From: Stropharia rugosoannulata
Lineage: Eukaryota > Basidiomycota > Agaricomycetes > Agaricales > Strophariaceae
Assembly (NCBI GenBank): GCA_028532985.1
Contig: JANCIK010000008.1
Coordinates: 3,286,001 to 3,350,000, forward strand
Length of the DNA stretch: 64,000 bases
Reading direction: 5' to 3'
Made by a program: the position numbers and the translations under genes. Shown in pieces: positions 1 through 11,698 of this stretch. Numbering within the stretch: position 1 is the first letter of the stretch; every line of letters starts with the position of its first letter. The notes beneath the pieces are model-generated. The model saw only the letters and a list, made by a program, of their open reading frames with translations. It did no database searches and was not told where the DNA came from.

Positions 1-3000
1 TGCACCTGATTGCTCACATGGATGGCCAAACTATGCACCTTGATACAGTGCACACAGGTGCTTATAGTTATGATGCATGCTGATAGCTATAGACTATGAG
101 TCAGGCTCAACTCTAGTCCCTCTATGTTTCCTGTGCACAGCTATCCCACTAACGGAACTTCTGACTGTTTACATCTGTAGCCAAAAAGCTGTTGGAATAA
201 GTGTGTCTCTGTCACCTACTCGGGTTGAACAGTGACCCTTGCAAATGCACGAGGTCTGTACTATTGTTAAACCCTATATAAATACATGAGGAGTTGACTA
301 TATACAGTAAAGAAAGTAAGAGTTTTAGGTACAGGACAAAAGGAATATAATCAATAGGGAAAGGCTGGTTGTGGCAAAGACAGTCAATGAAATAGAAGCC
401 ATGTACATAATGTGCAAGATAAAATTATATATCATGTTGACACGACGTGGTGCGCTTGAATGACGGCACCTGAATGCGGTAATATTTCAACAAAAGCAGC
501 CCTGTCAGCATCTTCTAGTGATGACACATGACATCAATCAACCAAGGCATGAGCATGCCATGGCTTCAAGGTACATGTTGGCCTACCTCTATTCCTCTGA
601 TTGGTCATGCCTGATCCCCTTAGAGCCAACACAGCTGAGCTGTTGGTCTCTGAAAGGCATTTCCCAGCCGCTCTTTGTGCGCTTTCCTCCTGCTGAAGTA
701 TGTTGCCCCCATAAGTGCCATTTAGCACCAGGTCGGATAGAGCACAGCATACTTGCTCCCTTCTGTAGTAGGCTACATTGTCTGAATAATACCAGGGAGG
801 CTAAGTGTGTCTTCTTTAGTTAAGGGCAGACCTCAACCCTCTACCTTTAAGTATTGCCTCTCTAAGTCTACAAGCTGTGTGGTCTTCCACAGAAGCTTGT
901 TACTTGTGTTATGTCTCCTTAGGGTGCTGTCTCACTTCAATTATGCTCTTCCTCTAGTGAACAGCTAACCAACTTGAAGTTGCTGTCCCTCTATATCCCG
1001 ATTCCCTTCATGGCACTTTAATATCTGTTTATGGAATTTTGGTAAATTACAGGCCTAGGCCATTACCAGGCCTGTCAGTGTATATTTAAGAGAGTGCTGG
1101 GTCATCTTAGGCTCCCCAGTCTTAGCAATTCACTTGGTTTCTGGGCTCCTTCTCAGAATCTCACTAGACTGGTTGACTCCTAATATAAATAGGGTACAGA
1201 ATAAACTACTAGCATTGCAAATCCAAATGTCTGAGACACACTTATTTCACAGCTTACATTCCTGTGTCTCTATGGTTGACTGTCCAGTGACTGAGTCCAA
1301 ATACCAAGTCCCAAATAACACCACCTGTGACCCAGGTGCTATAATTTACTGACTTTACAGACTAATTGCAGAAATTGTAAGTCTACATGCAGCTTCCTAC
1401 CACCTATTGAGCACTAGGCCCTTTTTACTCCTGAAGAATCTACAAATCTTCAATGTTTATGTGTATACACAATGCATAAGTTCCAAATAAGATTACATTT
1501 AATAAATAAAAGTTAGCCATAACCCTAATGAAGCTAGTAGACATTTAATGTCTGGGTAGCCAGTGGCCACAGTAGCTCTATATATTCTCTAGAGCATAAA
1601 GGGACATCATACTGAGGGTGTACGCGATGTTGCAGAAGGATAAATGTTACCTGCCATTACCAAAAAAGGCAAATCATGTGGCAGCTAACAAGCCGCAACG
1701 GTCCAACTGGCGGCCCATTTTACCTGCTCGGCACTTTCTGAGCAGGTAACAACCGAACCGTGGAAGTCAACTGAAAGTACCTACTATTTACTGCATCGAC
1801 GACGTACGCCACTCGAACAAGCAGTAACCTCTGACACTCGGCCTGCTGAACGTGATGAGCATGCTGGTCAACTACGACGAAAAGGACTGATACATTGTAT
1901 TTGTGCAAACGTTGGTCAGATGCTCTGGATGTTCCTGACTCCATATTGCGGTGTGGGCCAAATGTGGTCATGGGAATGTGTAAGTGCATACAGTTTCTCA
2001 CTGTTCAGGACTCAGGCTGTGGTAGGTAACATGCTGACCTGGCCTCCGGTCGCCACCAGACGCGGGAGAGGAGGGACTCGACCAAGCTATGTCTACTGCG
2101 CAGGGTTGCATCGACAAGGACGGTAAAGGCATCATGCATCATGGTTCGCCGGTCGCACTTCCTCCTGTAACAGAGCAGATAGTTCTAAGCTCAGGGAAAT
2201 GGGTGGTAGCAGTCATTTCCAGGCACATACATCGCAGTGTGCGACATCTCCATGTACGACATAAGGTAGATGTTGTGAGTAAGTATCAACTTCTGTCACA
2301 ATCACGACCTCACTAACTTTCTTCATGTGTTCCTGTTGTATTACTTCGTCCACCGTCCATGTGGAAGGTATGGCAGCATGCGTGGTCATACAAGCATCAA
2401 TCTACAGTGGATCACCCACTGTGTTACACATAAATGCGAAGTCAGTATAATTCTAATATAACTTCTTCTATTTAACCGTAGTCCACAGGTGTCTCATCGA
2501 CTCAAATGGAAGGTAGCTTTCACCACGCCATCAGTAGAAACCAAGATGTCTAATTCACATTGTTTGATATGTTTGAACTTCAGGGATTGCCTGATCTGAT
2601 ATGCTCTTAGGGCTCAGAGTAGAGCAGCATGCTCGCCAGTTCTTCGTAAAATCTACACCTGCAACGCCGTGCGGTTACTTACCAATGGCCCGTGTTTACA
2701 CTCTGGCAGGATTGTGTCTGCAAGTCTTTTTGATACGCACTGACAATGACTCGGAAACGGGGCATAGTAAGTAACCTCGCAGTTGTGTCCCACCGCCAGA
2801 TAAGTTGCAACAGAAGTAGACTCACTACTTGAATTCTTACTAGCAGTGCCTCCCCACAGCTATCACCCCCAAATGTATCCTGGGAGCCTCTGGAAGAGGT
2901 TGAACTTGTGGGCCATAGCCTTTCTAGCAATTGCGAAATGGCAACGTTTCTACAGCCACAACTTCGGGCAAAGTCAAGCACTTGTCCTAGGAACGTAATT

Positions 3001-4094
3001 CAAGCCTAGGGTTGATTTGCACCCACCGGCAAGGGGCAGAAAGATAAGCGACTGTAAGCATATTCTCTCCTGAGTGCGTGGTTTAATGGACTTGTGTTAC
3101 TAGTGCCCTGCTAACAGGAACAGTGCGGCAGCACTCCGAGCTAATGTGAACAGGTGTCAGTGGATGTGCTATTATCTGCTATCATTGAGTTTTTATGTAT
3201 CAGATGTACCAGTTTGTCATACCAAATCATTATGTGTGATTATTTGAGAGATTCATTACCACGTAAGATTATACATCCGCTGTACATGTATTTCAGCGGT
3301 AGAGAAACATTTCCATTTCCCTCATTGGATGATAGATGTCAAGGATTTTCTTTACAGATACAAGGATTGTACTACAAGGATAGGTCTTGGAACCTTTCAC
3401 ATATCTGAATTCTCATTACCGGTCGTGTAACTCTTAGGAAGAGTAACATTGAATAATCATATGCAGATGTTAATGTAATGTTTGGAATACCAGAGACATC
3501 TCTGTAGCGTCCCAACATTAGTTGACAAGATTACATGATTGGAATACAAGAGACAAACACATAGCGACCCATCACTACTCAGCAAAGTTACACTGTCCTA
3601 TAAGTCATTAGTGTATCGTAATCTGCGGTCCAGCCAATATGAGTTACACTATACCATCTGGCCTATACATACTTGCACTTTTGCAACTTTTATGGAGCCA
3701 TCTTATAATCCCTATGAAGAAGCACTACCGTTTGATAGCTAATTACAGTCGCACAAAAAACGGTAGCTAGAATTCATTGATCTAAATTAACATAACTCTT
3801 CACCTGTAAAAGACCGTCCTATAATGTTTTATCTCAAGCTTGCCCAATTTAATTATGTATACAAACGATCGCACCAGGTAACTTGGTTATGGCCGAGTAC
3901 TGTATGTGCACCATTTTATAACCATGAGCCAATATTGTAAACAAATTATTCCAATTTTGAGATCTTCAGATACTACGACAAGACTCTTAGAAGACATGTT
4001 GTAATGTTTTGGTGACATGATACCAAATGTAGCAGATTACATTGATTATGGCGGATTGTATGACCTTGTAGGATTTTCCCGAGGCACCCGATGA
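1..4094. other. Gene-poor region, CpG-depleted in 735-1621
   Basis: No open frame here resembles a known protein; the longest (about 100 codons near 518) has no recognisable domain. Positions 735-1621 hold a single CpG (999-1000), and 1001-1621 holds none, while TpG and CpA are common; this suggests old methylated and deaminated repeat DNA. A perfect 10-bp inverted repeat lies at 1720-1749, and an imperfect 36-bp direct repeat at about 3482 and 3539. I see no gene I can support. Confidence 0.6.
1720..1749. repeat. Perfect 10-bp inverted repeat with 10-nt loop
   Basis: TTACCTGCTC at 1720-1729 pairs with GAGCAGGTAA at 1740-1749. No gene ends nearby, so a terminator role is not supported. Confidence 0.7.
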
Positions 4095-4547
4095 TGTCTT
4101 GCCAAGCGACAAGACAGAGTCGTGAAGAGAGAGCTAGCTGACTTATGAGCCCTAAGTCAGAGAAAGGTATAAGAGGTGGTATTCTCAAAGAACTAACTGG
4201 AGAGTTAGCTCGGTATCTACTACATCTTATATACCTATTGTTGTATGGTATAAATAGTAGTGTGCACACACGTAGTTCAAAGGGGAAGGGGGGCGCAGTA
4301 GGAAGTAAGTAATGTTCGGGTTCCTCTGCCACGGGTGTGGGATGAGGTTCCACGAGTGCGAGAGAGAGAAGTAACAATTGTTCTCTCTCCAACGAGAAGG
4401 TTCGTAAGTAGAAATACAACTGCGAGGTCGTTCGCTTAAGTAAACGGGGAATGGGGCGATATGATAAGATAAGAAGGATTGGTAAGAAGGAATCATATCA
4501 CGATAAGATAAGAGTGAAAAAGAAAAGATAGTACGGACTTCGTAACA
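4095..4547 (-). repeat. Gypsy-1 3' LTR (453 bp)
   Basis: Begins TGTCTTGCC and ends TTCGTAACA on the plus strand, giving TG...CA ends. It is the same length as the copy at 11699-12151. It differs by C here versus T there at about 4121, 4533 and 4541, and all three positions are CpG in this copy and TpG in the other. Confidence 0.97.
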
Positions 4548-4560
4548 TTACCCCCTTACT
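4548..4560 (-). other. Gypsy-1 polypurine tract
   Basis: Directly inside the 3' LTR; the minus strand reads AGTAAGGGGGTAA, the usual plus-strand priming site of an LTR retrotransposon. Confidence 0.8.
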
Positions 4561-4581
4561 AAGATCAATGCACTGCATTGA

Positions 4582-6231
4582 TCACTGGTCGTTGCTCCAT
4601 CCTGCGAGGATGTCGTAGAGAGTTGGGGGTCCGTTGTTGTTGTTTTCCTCAGGGTTCGTCTGCGATGGTGAGCCGCCGCTCGTCGTGTGTTCGAATTGGG
4701 CTACAAGATCTCTGATGTCTTCCACGGGTGTAAAGAAAGGAGTTGTGAGTTCCGACGGTATCTCAAGGGGTCTTTCGGTGGGAGGGGATCGTCGGTGGAC
4801 TCGTTTGTGGTGCAGTAGGGTTCGGGATGGGGGCCTCCATCCTTCAGGGGGAACAGTGCAGGTGATGACGAGGTGGCTGATTTGGTTACAGGCGCCACAT
4901 CGTTGTCTGCAGAGACAAGTTTGATGTCCGTATGATCCACAGTTGATACACATTGTCTGTCCCGGTTCTGGTGAGGGTCTCGGTGGTCGTGCTGGGAGTG
5001 ATTGTTGTCGGGTGGAGCATCAGTATTGGTTGGGGAGTAATGCTCTTCCCACCTGTGATGTAAGAAGATTTTCAGCTGTCCCTGTGTAGGGCGTTGGTTG
5101 TAGGTTGACCGGGAGATTTGGTGTGTGCAATGGTGGAAGTTGAGTCAAGATTTTGTAGGGGAACCTATTCTCTATTTCCTCTGGGCATGGTGAGAGTCGG
5201 ATTAGTCTGGGCATAGGGGATGGAGGGGGTGAGTCCTCCAGTGGATTCTCTTGCAGCGATGGGAGTGCATGGAACAGGTTTGTGGGGTGATCGTCGGTAG
5301 TGTCTAGGCGTGGGGTCTCGACAAGCGGGCGTCTCGTGTCTCCAATGGGAACGTCTTCTTCTCCTGATGACTCGTCCCTAGTGGCAGGGTTTGGGTATGG
5401 TCGGTGTAGGAATCTGCGGGAGTAGCGCACGGAGGGATTTCTCCGTTCGTGGCTCGTCGTTTGGAGGGCGTGTTGGGCTGTTCAGATGCGTCGTTGGAAG
5501 TTGGGGTGGCGATTCAACTCTTGCCACAACCCTTCCCTAGTTCTTGTGAGGATGGCTACTTCTATCCTGTGTCTCTCGATAGTCCTGTTGACGTCATCCA
5601 GGTGGTTCATCGTAGGTATTAGTTCGCTTGGAACTCCGCTGGTCAGTGCTTGGAAGTTCCATCTGTGATCGGTGATTTCGACGAATTCGTTGAGGGACAG
5701 GTACGGGCTGGGGGATCTGCTGATTGGCGATATGGGTGATGCAATCTCGATCTCGGGGTGCTCTTCGTCCTCGTCTTGGGTGAGGGGGTTCTGGTTTGCT
5801 CTGAGGTATCGCCTGACAGTGCTAAGGGTGGCACAAAGGTGCATTCTGTCCTGAAGCTTGATTGGTGTCTCATGGTCAAAGGGTTGGTTGATGATTTGGA
5901 GGATATAGTCGATTTCATCCATCCTTTCTCGGTAGCTGAGGAGTTGGAATGCTTGGGTGGTCTGGTTGTATCAATGGGGGTCTAGCAGGATCCAGGCTTC
6001 ATAGATAGCTGCTATCACGGGTATTGGGCAGAGCCAGTCGCTTAGGTCGGGTGTCTGTATTTCGGCCGTGGCAAGGGCAAAGCGAAAGTGAATGATTCTG
6101 CTGAGTAGTATGCAGCGGACTCGCTCCCCAGCGCAGAAGGTATCGGCTCTGTTGGGGTCGAGCCTCCTGGTGATATCGTTCAGGATGTTGTCGAGTGTGG
6201 GATTGGTGTTGGGGAAAACAAGGGAAGCCAT
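4582..6231 (-). pseudogene. Gypsy-1 third ORF, zinc-knuckle protein, three in-frame TGA
   Basis: A single reading frame of about 550 codons downstream of pol, same strand, starting at ATG 6231 (MASLVFPNTNP). It is interrupted by TGA at 5971, 5482 and 5020, with the frame unchanged across all three. The middle is acidic and proline/serine-rich. The C-terminus has a canonical CCHC zinc knuckle (CGACNQISHLVITC, CX2CX4HX4C) preceded by a second, imperfect one (CINCGSYGHQTC). The open frame also extends upstream of the ATG as a very basic stretch to about 6440. I do not recognise a family. The position resembles env-like or accessory ORFs of other Ty3/gypsy elements, but no signal peptide or membrane segment is visible. 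A role in RNA or DNA binding is inference. Confidence 0.7.
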
Positions 6232-6642
6232 GTCTTGGACGATTGGGTTTGGTGAGAGGTGTGCGTTCCTTCGGGGTGTCTTTATCTCTTCTGTTATCTT
6301 CTTTATTTTTAGGTTATCAGCATGCCTCTTTCTCCTCTTGCTTCCTTTTCCCTCAGGTTTTCTTCGACTCCCACAAGGTCTGCCACGATGTCTTTGAAGA
6401 TTTCTTTTAGCGGGTCCGCTGACTCGCTAGTTTCGCTGTGTTCTTTAAATATTTTGACTAATTCCAGCGCTTGTCATAGGTCTTGGGTTTGCAATGGCCA
6501 TGGGACGTCTTCTGGTGAGAGCAGAGGGGTCCTCATGCTGCACATTATGGGAGTATGGGGCATTATGGTGGGAGTTTTATTAAACCATTTGCATATTGTT
6601 CTCTTGCAGAAGCGGTAGACTTCAGTGAAGGACATTTTTAAC

Positions 6643-9600
6643 TTATAGCCAGTGTTGGGTTCGATACTTGTTAAGTATGTCTGAGGCGTTCTTCAGGTTT
6701 GCAGGTGGTTCCCAAGAGTCCTCGTTGGCGTCATAGCCCTTCCATCTGACCAGGTATTCAGTTCTTTTGCCCTTCCTTCTATGGTGCATAATTCGTTCCA
6801 CTTCGTACTCAGCCTCCCCGTCGATTAATTCAGGGGGTGGTCGTGCGTAGTTAGGTCTGTGGGCCTCGGTTTCCTTATACGGTTTGAGTAGTACAATGTG
6901 AAACACGTCGTGGATTTTCCAGTGGGCTGGTAGTTTTAATTTATACGTAACGGGGGAGAGCACCTCTGTGATCGCAAACGGGCCGACATTTTTCGGGGAT
7001 ATCTTTTTCGATGTGTAGTTCATTTTAAGGTTACACGCGTCGAGCCAGACCATATCTCCTTTCTTGTAGGTTGGTGAGTCGTGCTTGGTCCGTTTGATCA
7101 TTCTTTGTCATGCTAGTTCGTGAGCGGCCAAGGCTTCTTCTCTGTCTTTCTGAAGCGTCTTAAATCTCTCTTCTGCTTCTGGGAATTTCGTGTATTTGTA
7201 CGCGGTTGGGATAGCGATGGGGTTCACTCCCATCTGTAGTTCGAATAGGGTTTTCTGGCGGTCGGCATGTCTTCGGCTGTCGTGGGTAAAGTCCAATGTT
7301 CCTAGTTTTCAGCTCCATGTGGTCGGGTTATTTATGCAGAATATGGAAATGTAGGCTTCAATTTCTTGGTTGAAGCATTCCACTGTTCCGTCGGTCTGTG
7401 GGTGGTATGCAGTGGACAGTTTCTGTGTGATGCCGAGTAGTTTCATGAATTCCCTGAAGACCCTTGTGGTAAACCTAGGGTCTCGATCACTGGTAATCGC
7501 GTCTGGTAGGCCGTATCTCCTGAATAAGTTATCGATCAAAAGTTGCATGATCTCCTCCTCATTTGCTGTTTTGTTGGTTTTTACGGTAATTAGCCCCTTA
7601 GTAGATCCATGGTCCACTATGGATAGAATGGCATCATACCCGTCGCTGTTCGGGAGGTCGGTTATTAGATCCCAAGCACAATTTGCAAACGGTCAGTTGG
7701 AGGTGGGCGCTTTGATTGGGTTTAGGGTTGGTTTATTTGGACGCCTGTTTATTTTAAATTCTTGGCAGGTGCCGCAGCCTTTACAGTAATTTTTGACGAA
7801 TACTGCCATTCCTGGCCACCAGTATGCTTCCCTCACGTTGTTGAGCATTTCAATTTCTCCTGGGTGGCCTACAGTTAGGTTGTCGTGGTAGCGTTGGGTG
7901 ATTTTCCTTTTGAGTAGAAGGTTGTCGGGTATGTACTGCTTTTCTTGATAAAACAGTCCCATTTCGCTACTGCTTTGTTCGAGCATCCACTCTGGCACTT
8001 CCTTTGCTCCTTTCCCGGTGGGGTCATTTAGTAAATCGATAATCCTGTGGGCGAAGTCATCAGTTGTTAGTGCCTGGGAGATTTCGTCTTGGAGTTCCAG
8101 ATCTATGTAGTTGATTTCAATCTCCTTGTCGAGGCTAAGTTGTTGTATGGACAATTTTGATAGGGCTTCGTTTTGGTATTCAATCAACCTTGCGAATAGA
8201 TCTCCCGGCAGCATAGTAACCTTTTCGTCGTTCTCATCGTTCTTCGGGATGTGATCCAGCCTTCTGGATAGCGCATCAGACTGTATCATCTGGGTTCCTG
8301 GAGTGTGTTTCATCTCGAAGTCATATTGCAATAGAAGCAATAGCCATCGTGCCTGTCGTCTGTTTAGTTTCTGAGGGGTGTGACAGTACGTGAGATTTTT
8401 GTGGTCTGAGAGGATTAATAGTTTGTGAGGTCCTCCCATCATGTAGTGTCTCCATTCCGATAGCACACGAATGATGGCTAGTAATTCCCTGTTGTATATC
8501 TTGTATTTCCTTTCTGTTGGAGAGAAGGTTTTTGAGATGAATGCGCACAGATGTTTTTGTCTGTTGGTATCTAGTTGCATGAGAACGGCGCCGCTAGCGT
8601 ATTTTGATGCGTCCGATTCGATGATGAACGGCCTGGTTTGATCTGGCATGGTAAGCACCAGTTGTTCTGTGAAGCGCTTCTTGAGTTCCATGAACGCTTG
8701 TTCCGTTTCTTCCGTCCATTTGAATTTCTTGTCCTTTTTGAGAAGTTCATTGAGTGGTCGTGCTATCTCGGAATAATGACGGATGAATTTCCTGTAAAAG
8801 TTTCCAAATCCTAAGAAGGATCGTACTTGTTTTACGGTTGTCGGAGTTGGCCATTCTAGCAATCCGGCGACTTTCTTAGGGTCCATGGCTATCTGTCCTT
8901 CCGAGATGATCATCCCGAGGTATTCGAGTTGCGTCATTTCAAACTCGCACTTCTCTGGTTTGAGGTAGAGGTCGTTTTTCTTCAGGATTTCTAATACCAT
9001 TTGCGTGTACCGTTCGAGGTCTTCCTTGGTTTGGGCGAAGATCAGAATATCGTCCATGTAGATGATGACGTAATTCTTTCTGAGTGGTTCTCTGAATATA
9101 TTATCCATCATGGCTTGGAAGGTTGCGGGTGAGTTGCACATTCCAAAGAACATGACCTCCGGTTCGAATAGGCCGAATTTTGTGGTGAAGGCCCCTTTCC
9201 ATAGGTCCCCGTCGTGTATCCGTATGTTGTTGTACCCAGAGCAAAGGTCCAGTTTCGTAAAACATTTGGCCCCTTTCAGTTTGTCCAACAAGTCCGAGAT
9301 CAGTGGAAGTGGGTACGCGTTTTTAACCGTGTGGTCGTTTAGATACCTGTAATCCTGGCAGGGTCACAATTTTCCGTCTTTCTTCCCGACGAAGAAAAAG
9401 GGGGATCCCATCGGTGAGTTGGACGGTTTGATGTATCCTTTAGCCAGGTTCTCGTCGATGAATTTACGAGTTTCTTCCTCCTCTCGAGGATTCAACGGGT
9501 AGATTTTGAATGATTTGGGTTCGAAGGTGTCCTTTAACTCGATTTTGTGATCCCAGGGTTTCCATTCCGGTAGCCAATCAGCTGTTTGTTTCCTGAAGAT

Positions 9601-10251
9601 GTCCAGAAAATCATGGTATTCTTCTGGTATCATGTCCTCAAGCGGTTCAGCCGGTTTGTTGTTTTTTGCCAGTTCATGGGAGATGGTGGTTTTAGTGCGT
9701 ATCCATGTCTCCGCTTCTGAGTGATTGAATGTCGCGGTCTGGATGACTGTTTCCAGTAGCTCCCGTTTGTTGCCAGTTTGTCTGTTGTCTGTTGCCGTAG
9801 TTGTCTTATCCTGTCTCCAGGAAATTTCTCCCGTAACCCAGTTGATGTCTGGGTTGTATTTGTTAAGCCATGGGTGTCCTAGAATTATGTCTTGTCGGCC
9901 GAGTCCTGTAACGAAGAATTCTTCCATGAATGTCCATCCTAGTGCTGTAAATGTTAGTACCGCTTTATGTCTGATGGTCCCTCGTTTGTTCGGCGTCCCG
10001 TCCACGTTCCGTACTTTGAGAGGTTGGTTCAGCGTGGTTGTCTCGATTTTATTCTTTCGCACGTAATTTTGATCGATAAACGATCCTTCTGCTCCACAGT
10101 CGACGAGGGCATTGTTTTCAATGATTTTATCACTCATACTTTCGATAGGGAATTTTATGGGTAAAGTCGTGTATTTTCGTTCCCTATCTACTTGTACATT
10201 GTGAATCAAAAAATCTGGAGAAACATACATTGAACTATTTCTCCTTTTCAA
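6643..10251 (-). pseudogene. pol: Gypsy-1 pol polyprotein with four in-frame TGA stops
   Basis: One reading frame coding in order for: aspartic protease (ALVDCGAEGSF), reverse transcriptase (YMDDILIFA), RNase H, integrase with an HHCC-type zinc finger and a DDE core (ITSDRDPRF ... DGTVECF), a GPF-type module (KNVGPFAITEV) and a C-terminal chromodomain (YEVERIMHHRRKG ... YLVRWKGYDANEDSWEPP). The chromodomain places it among chromoviruses, which target chromatin marks. TGA codons interrupt the frame at 9364, 7693, 7309 and 7108. Each sits where an arginine is expected or possible (KKDGKL*PCQDYR is normally KLRPCQDYR), which fits CGA to TGA. The frame is -1 relative to gag and overlaps its stop, so expression would need -1 frameshifting. 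The first codon is not ATG. Confidence 0.93.
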
Positions 10252-11543
10252 AAATCCTGCTCGTCATCGGAGTCTGGTGCGGCGGTATCTATCCTGGCGC
10301 ATTCTTTGAAGAATGCAGTGGCGTCTTTTTCGTTCTCCCATTCCATTTGCCTGACGAACTTCTTAGCAGAGTTGAAGTTGAACCTCTGCAGTTGTTCGGC
10401 TTTCTTCGGGGTTTCTTTCTTGTCGTTGTTCCACCATGGTTTGGTGGTTCGGTTCGCGTAGGAGGAAGAGGCTTTCTTCGGGCAATCTTTCGCAAGATGC
10501 CCAGTTTGCTTGCAATTGAAGCATGCCCCCTTGCAGAGGAGTTCTCCTCGTTCTGTGAAGGAGAGGGCAGCGACGGCCTTCTCTTCGTTCTGTTCCCTGG
10601 TCTTCTTGACCTCGATGGCGTCGACGTCCATCGCGAAGGGATCTCTGGCGGCCTTATATCCACCGTTGTTGGTTCGTTTATAGGTCATATGCTTGACCTC
10701 ATTCATTCGTTTGCGCGCCTGCTTGTAGTTGCGTTCCTGTCTGATGGAACACTCCTTCCAATCGAGGTAGGACTCTGGTGGGGATTCGTGGAAGAGGAGT
10801 TTCCTCCAAGCGGCGGGGTTAAGCGCTTTGCAAAAGAGGTCGACCTTTCTTCCATTGTCAGTGATCCTGGCTTGGTTGGTCAGGATTTCAAATTTCGTGA
10901 TGAACTCTTGGATTGGCATGGATCCCTGTCTGAGTTCTCTCAATTTCTGCTCGGTGTCTAGCTCAAGCTTGGTTCCTGCGAATGCCGCCTCGATTTTGTC
11001 CTTAAAATGTGCGTATGAGTCACTGATGACGAAGTTGTCAAGTAGGGTCGTGTTCTGGGTAATGTAATTATTTTTCCAGGGGCCCGCAGTTCCGTCCTGC
11101 ATGTGTCTGAGGGCAAAAAGAATCTTCTGGGTGTCATCGGTGTATTTTACGGGGTTCGACGCGAAGTGGAGTTTCAAGTTAATGAGGAACTCGCAGCACT
11201 TTTCTGGGGTTCCGTTGAACAAGGGGATCTTCACCTTGTCTTCTCTTTCGGGGCGGGTGGCTTCCGCCTGGGTTCTAGCTATTGTTGCTTCTGTGAACCT
11301 TCGTTCTCTTGCTTCCAGGTCGCGCTGCATAATTTCGAACTGTTCGCGAGTCCGGCACCAGTATTCTTCGTATTCCGCTTCGGTCGGCTGAGGTGCCGGT
11401 GGTGCTCGCGGTCCTGTGGGTTGTTCGAACATGGGTTGTTCTCCTTCCATGTTTGGTCTGAATCTTTCTGGTTCTGGCAATTCCGAGGTTCTGGTTAACT
11501 CGGTCGGGGTTGTCGTTTCACTGGTCCAATGTCTGGTTGCCAT
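10248..11543 (-). CDS. gag: Gypsy-1 Gag
   Basis: An open 431-codon frame from ATG 11543 (MATRHWTSETTTP) to TGA 10248. It contains a retrotransposon capsid-like region (about residues 90-280) and one CCHC zinc knuckle, CFNCKQTGHLAKDC, typical of nucleocapsid domains that bind the element RNA. Unlike pol and the third ORF it has no nonsense codon. Its stop lies in GGATTTTTGA, where a -1 slip on the U-run would enter pol. Confidence 0.93.
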   Translation of the reverse strand: MATRHWTSETTTPTELTRTSELPEPERFRPNMEGEQPMFEQPTGPRAPPAPQPTEAEYEEYWCRTREQFEIMQRDLEARERRFTEATIARTQAEATRPEREDKVKIPLFNGTPEKCCEFLINLKLHFASNPVKYTDDTQKILFALRHMQDGTAGPWKNNYITQNTTLLDNFVISDSYAHFKDKIEAAFAGTKLELDTEQKLRELRQGSMPIQEFITKFEILTNQARITDNGRKVDLFCKALNPAAWRKLLFHESPPESYLDWKECSIRQERNYKQARKRMNEVKHMTYKRTNNGGYKAARDPFAMDVDAIEVKKTREQNEEKAVAALSFTERGELLCKGACFNCKQTGHLAKDCPKKASSSYANRTTKPWWNNDKKETPKKAEQLQRFNFNSAKKFVRQMEWENEKDATAFFKECARIDTAAPDSDDEQDF

Positions 11544-11654
11544 GGTGTCGTTGTATCGGGGTGTTACGAGGTGAGGCTCGTAATGATAAGAGAGTTAGTT
11601 CTTTTGTTAGGACTTCGAAGGCAGAGCCTATAAGTCCTAGACAACCGATCTAAT

Positions 11655-11698
11655 CTCTTGATTGCAAGATCAAGGGTTCGAGATAATCTCTTGACGAA
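11655..11698 (-). other. Gypsy-1 putative primer-binding region, tRNA-like
   Basis: The sequence next to the 5' LTR lacks the usual TGG start of a primer site. Its plus strand contains a tRNA-like stretch: a stem-loop CTTGAT-TGCAAG-ATCAAG followed by GGGTTCGAG, resembling an anticodon arm and T-loop. Priming by an internal tRNA segment is possible but unproven. Confidence 0.35.

Noticed and set aside
518..823. 101-codon plus-strand ORF in the left gene-poor region
   Set aside because: No domain, signal peptide or homology by eye; lies in CpG-poor repeat-like DNA and overlaps a minus-strand ORF.
3973..4496. ORFs within the Gypsy-1 LTR, repeated near 11670-12199
   Set aside because: Chance frames in the LTR; duplicated only because the LTR is.
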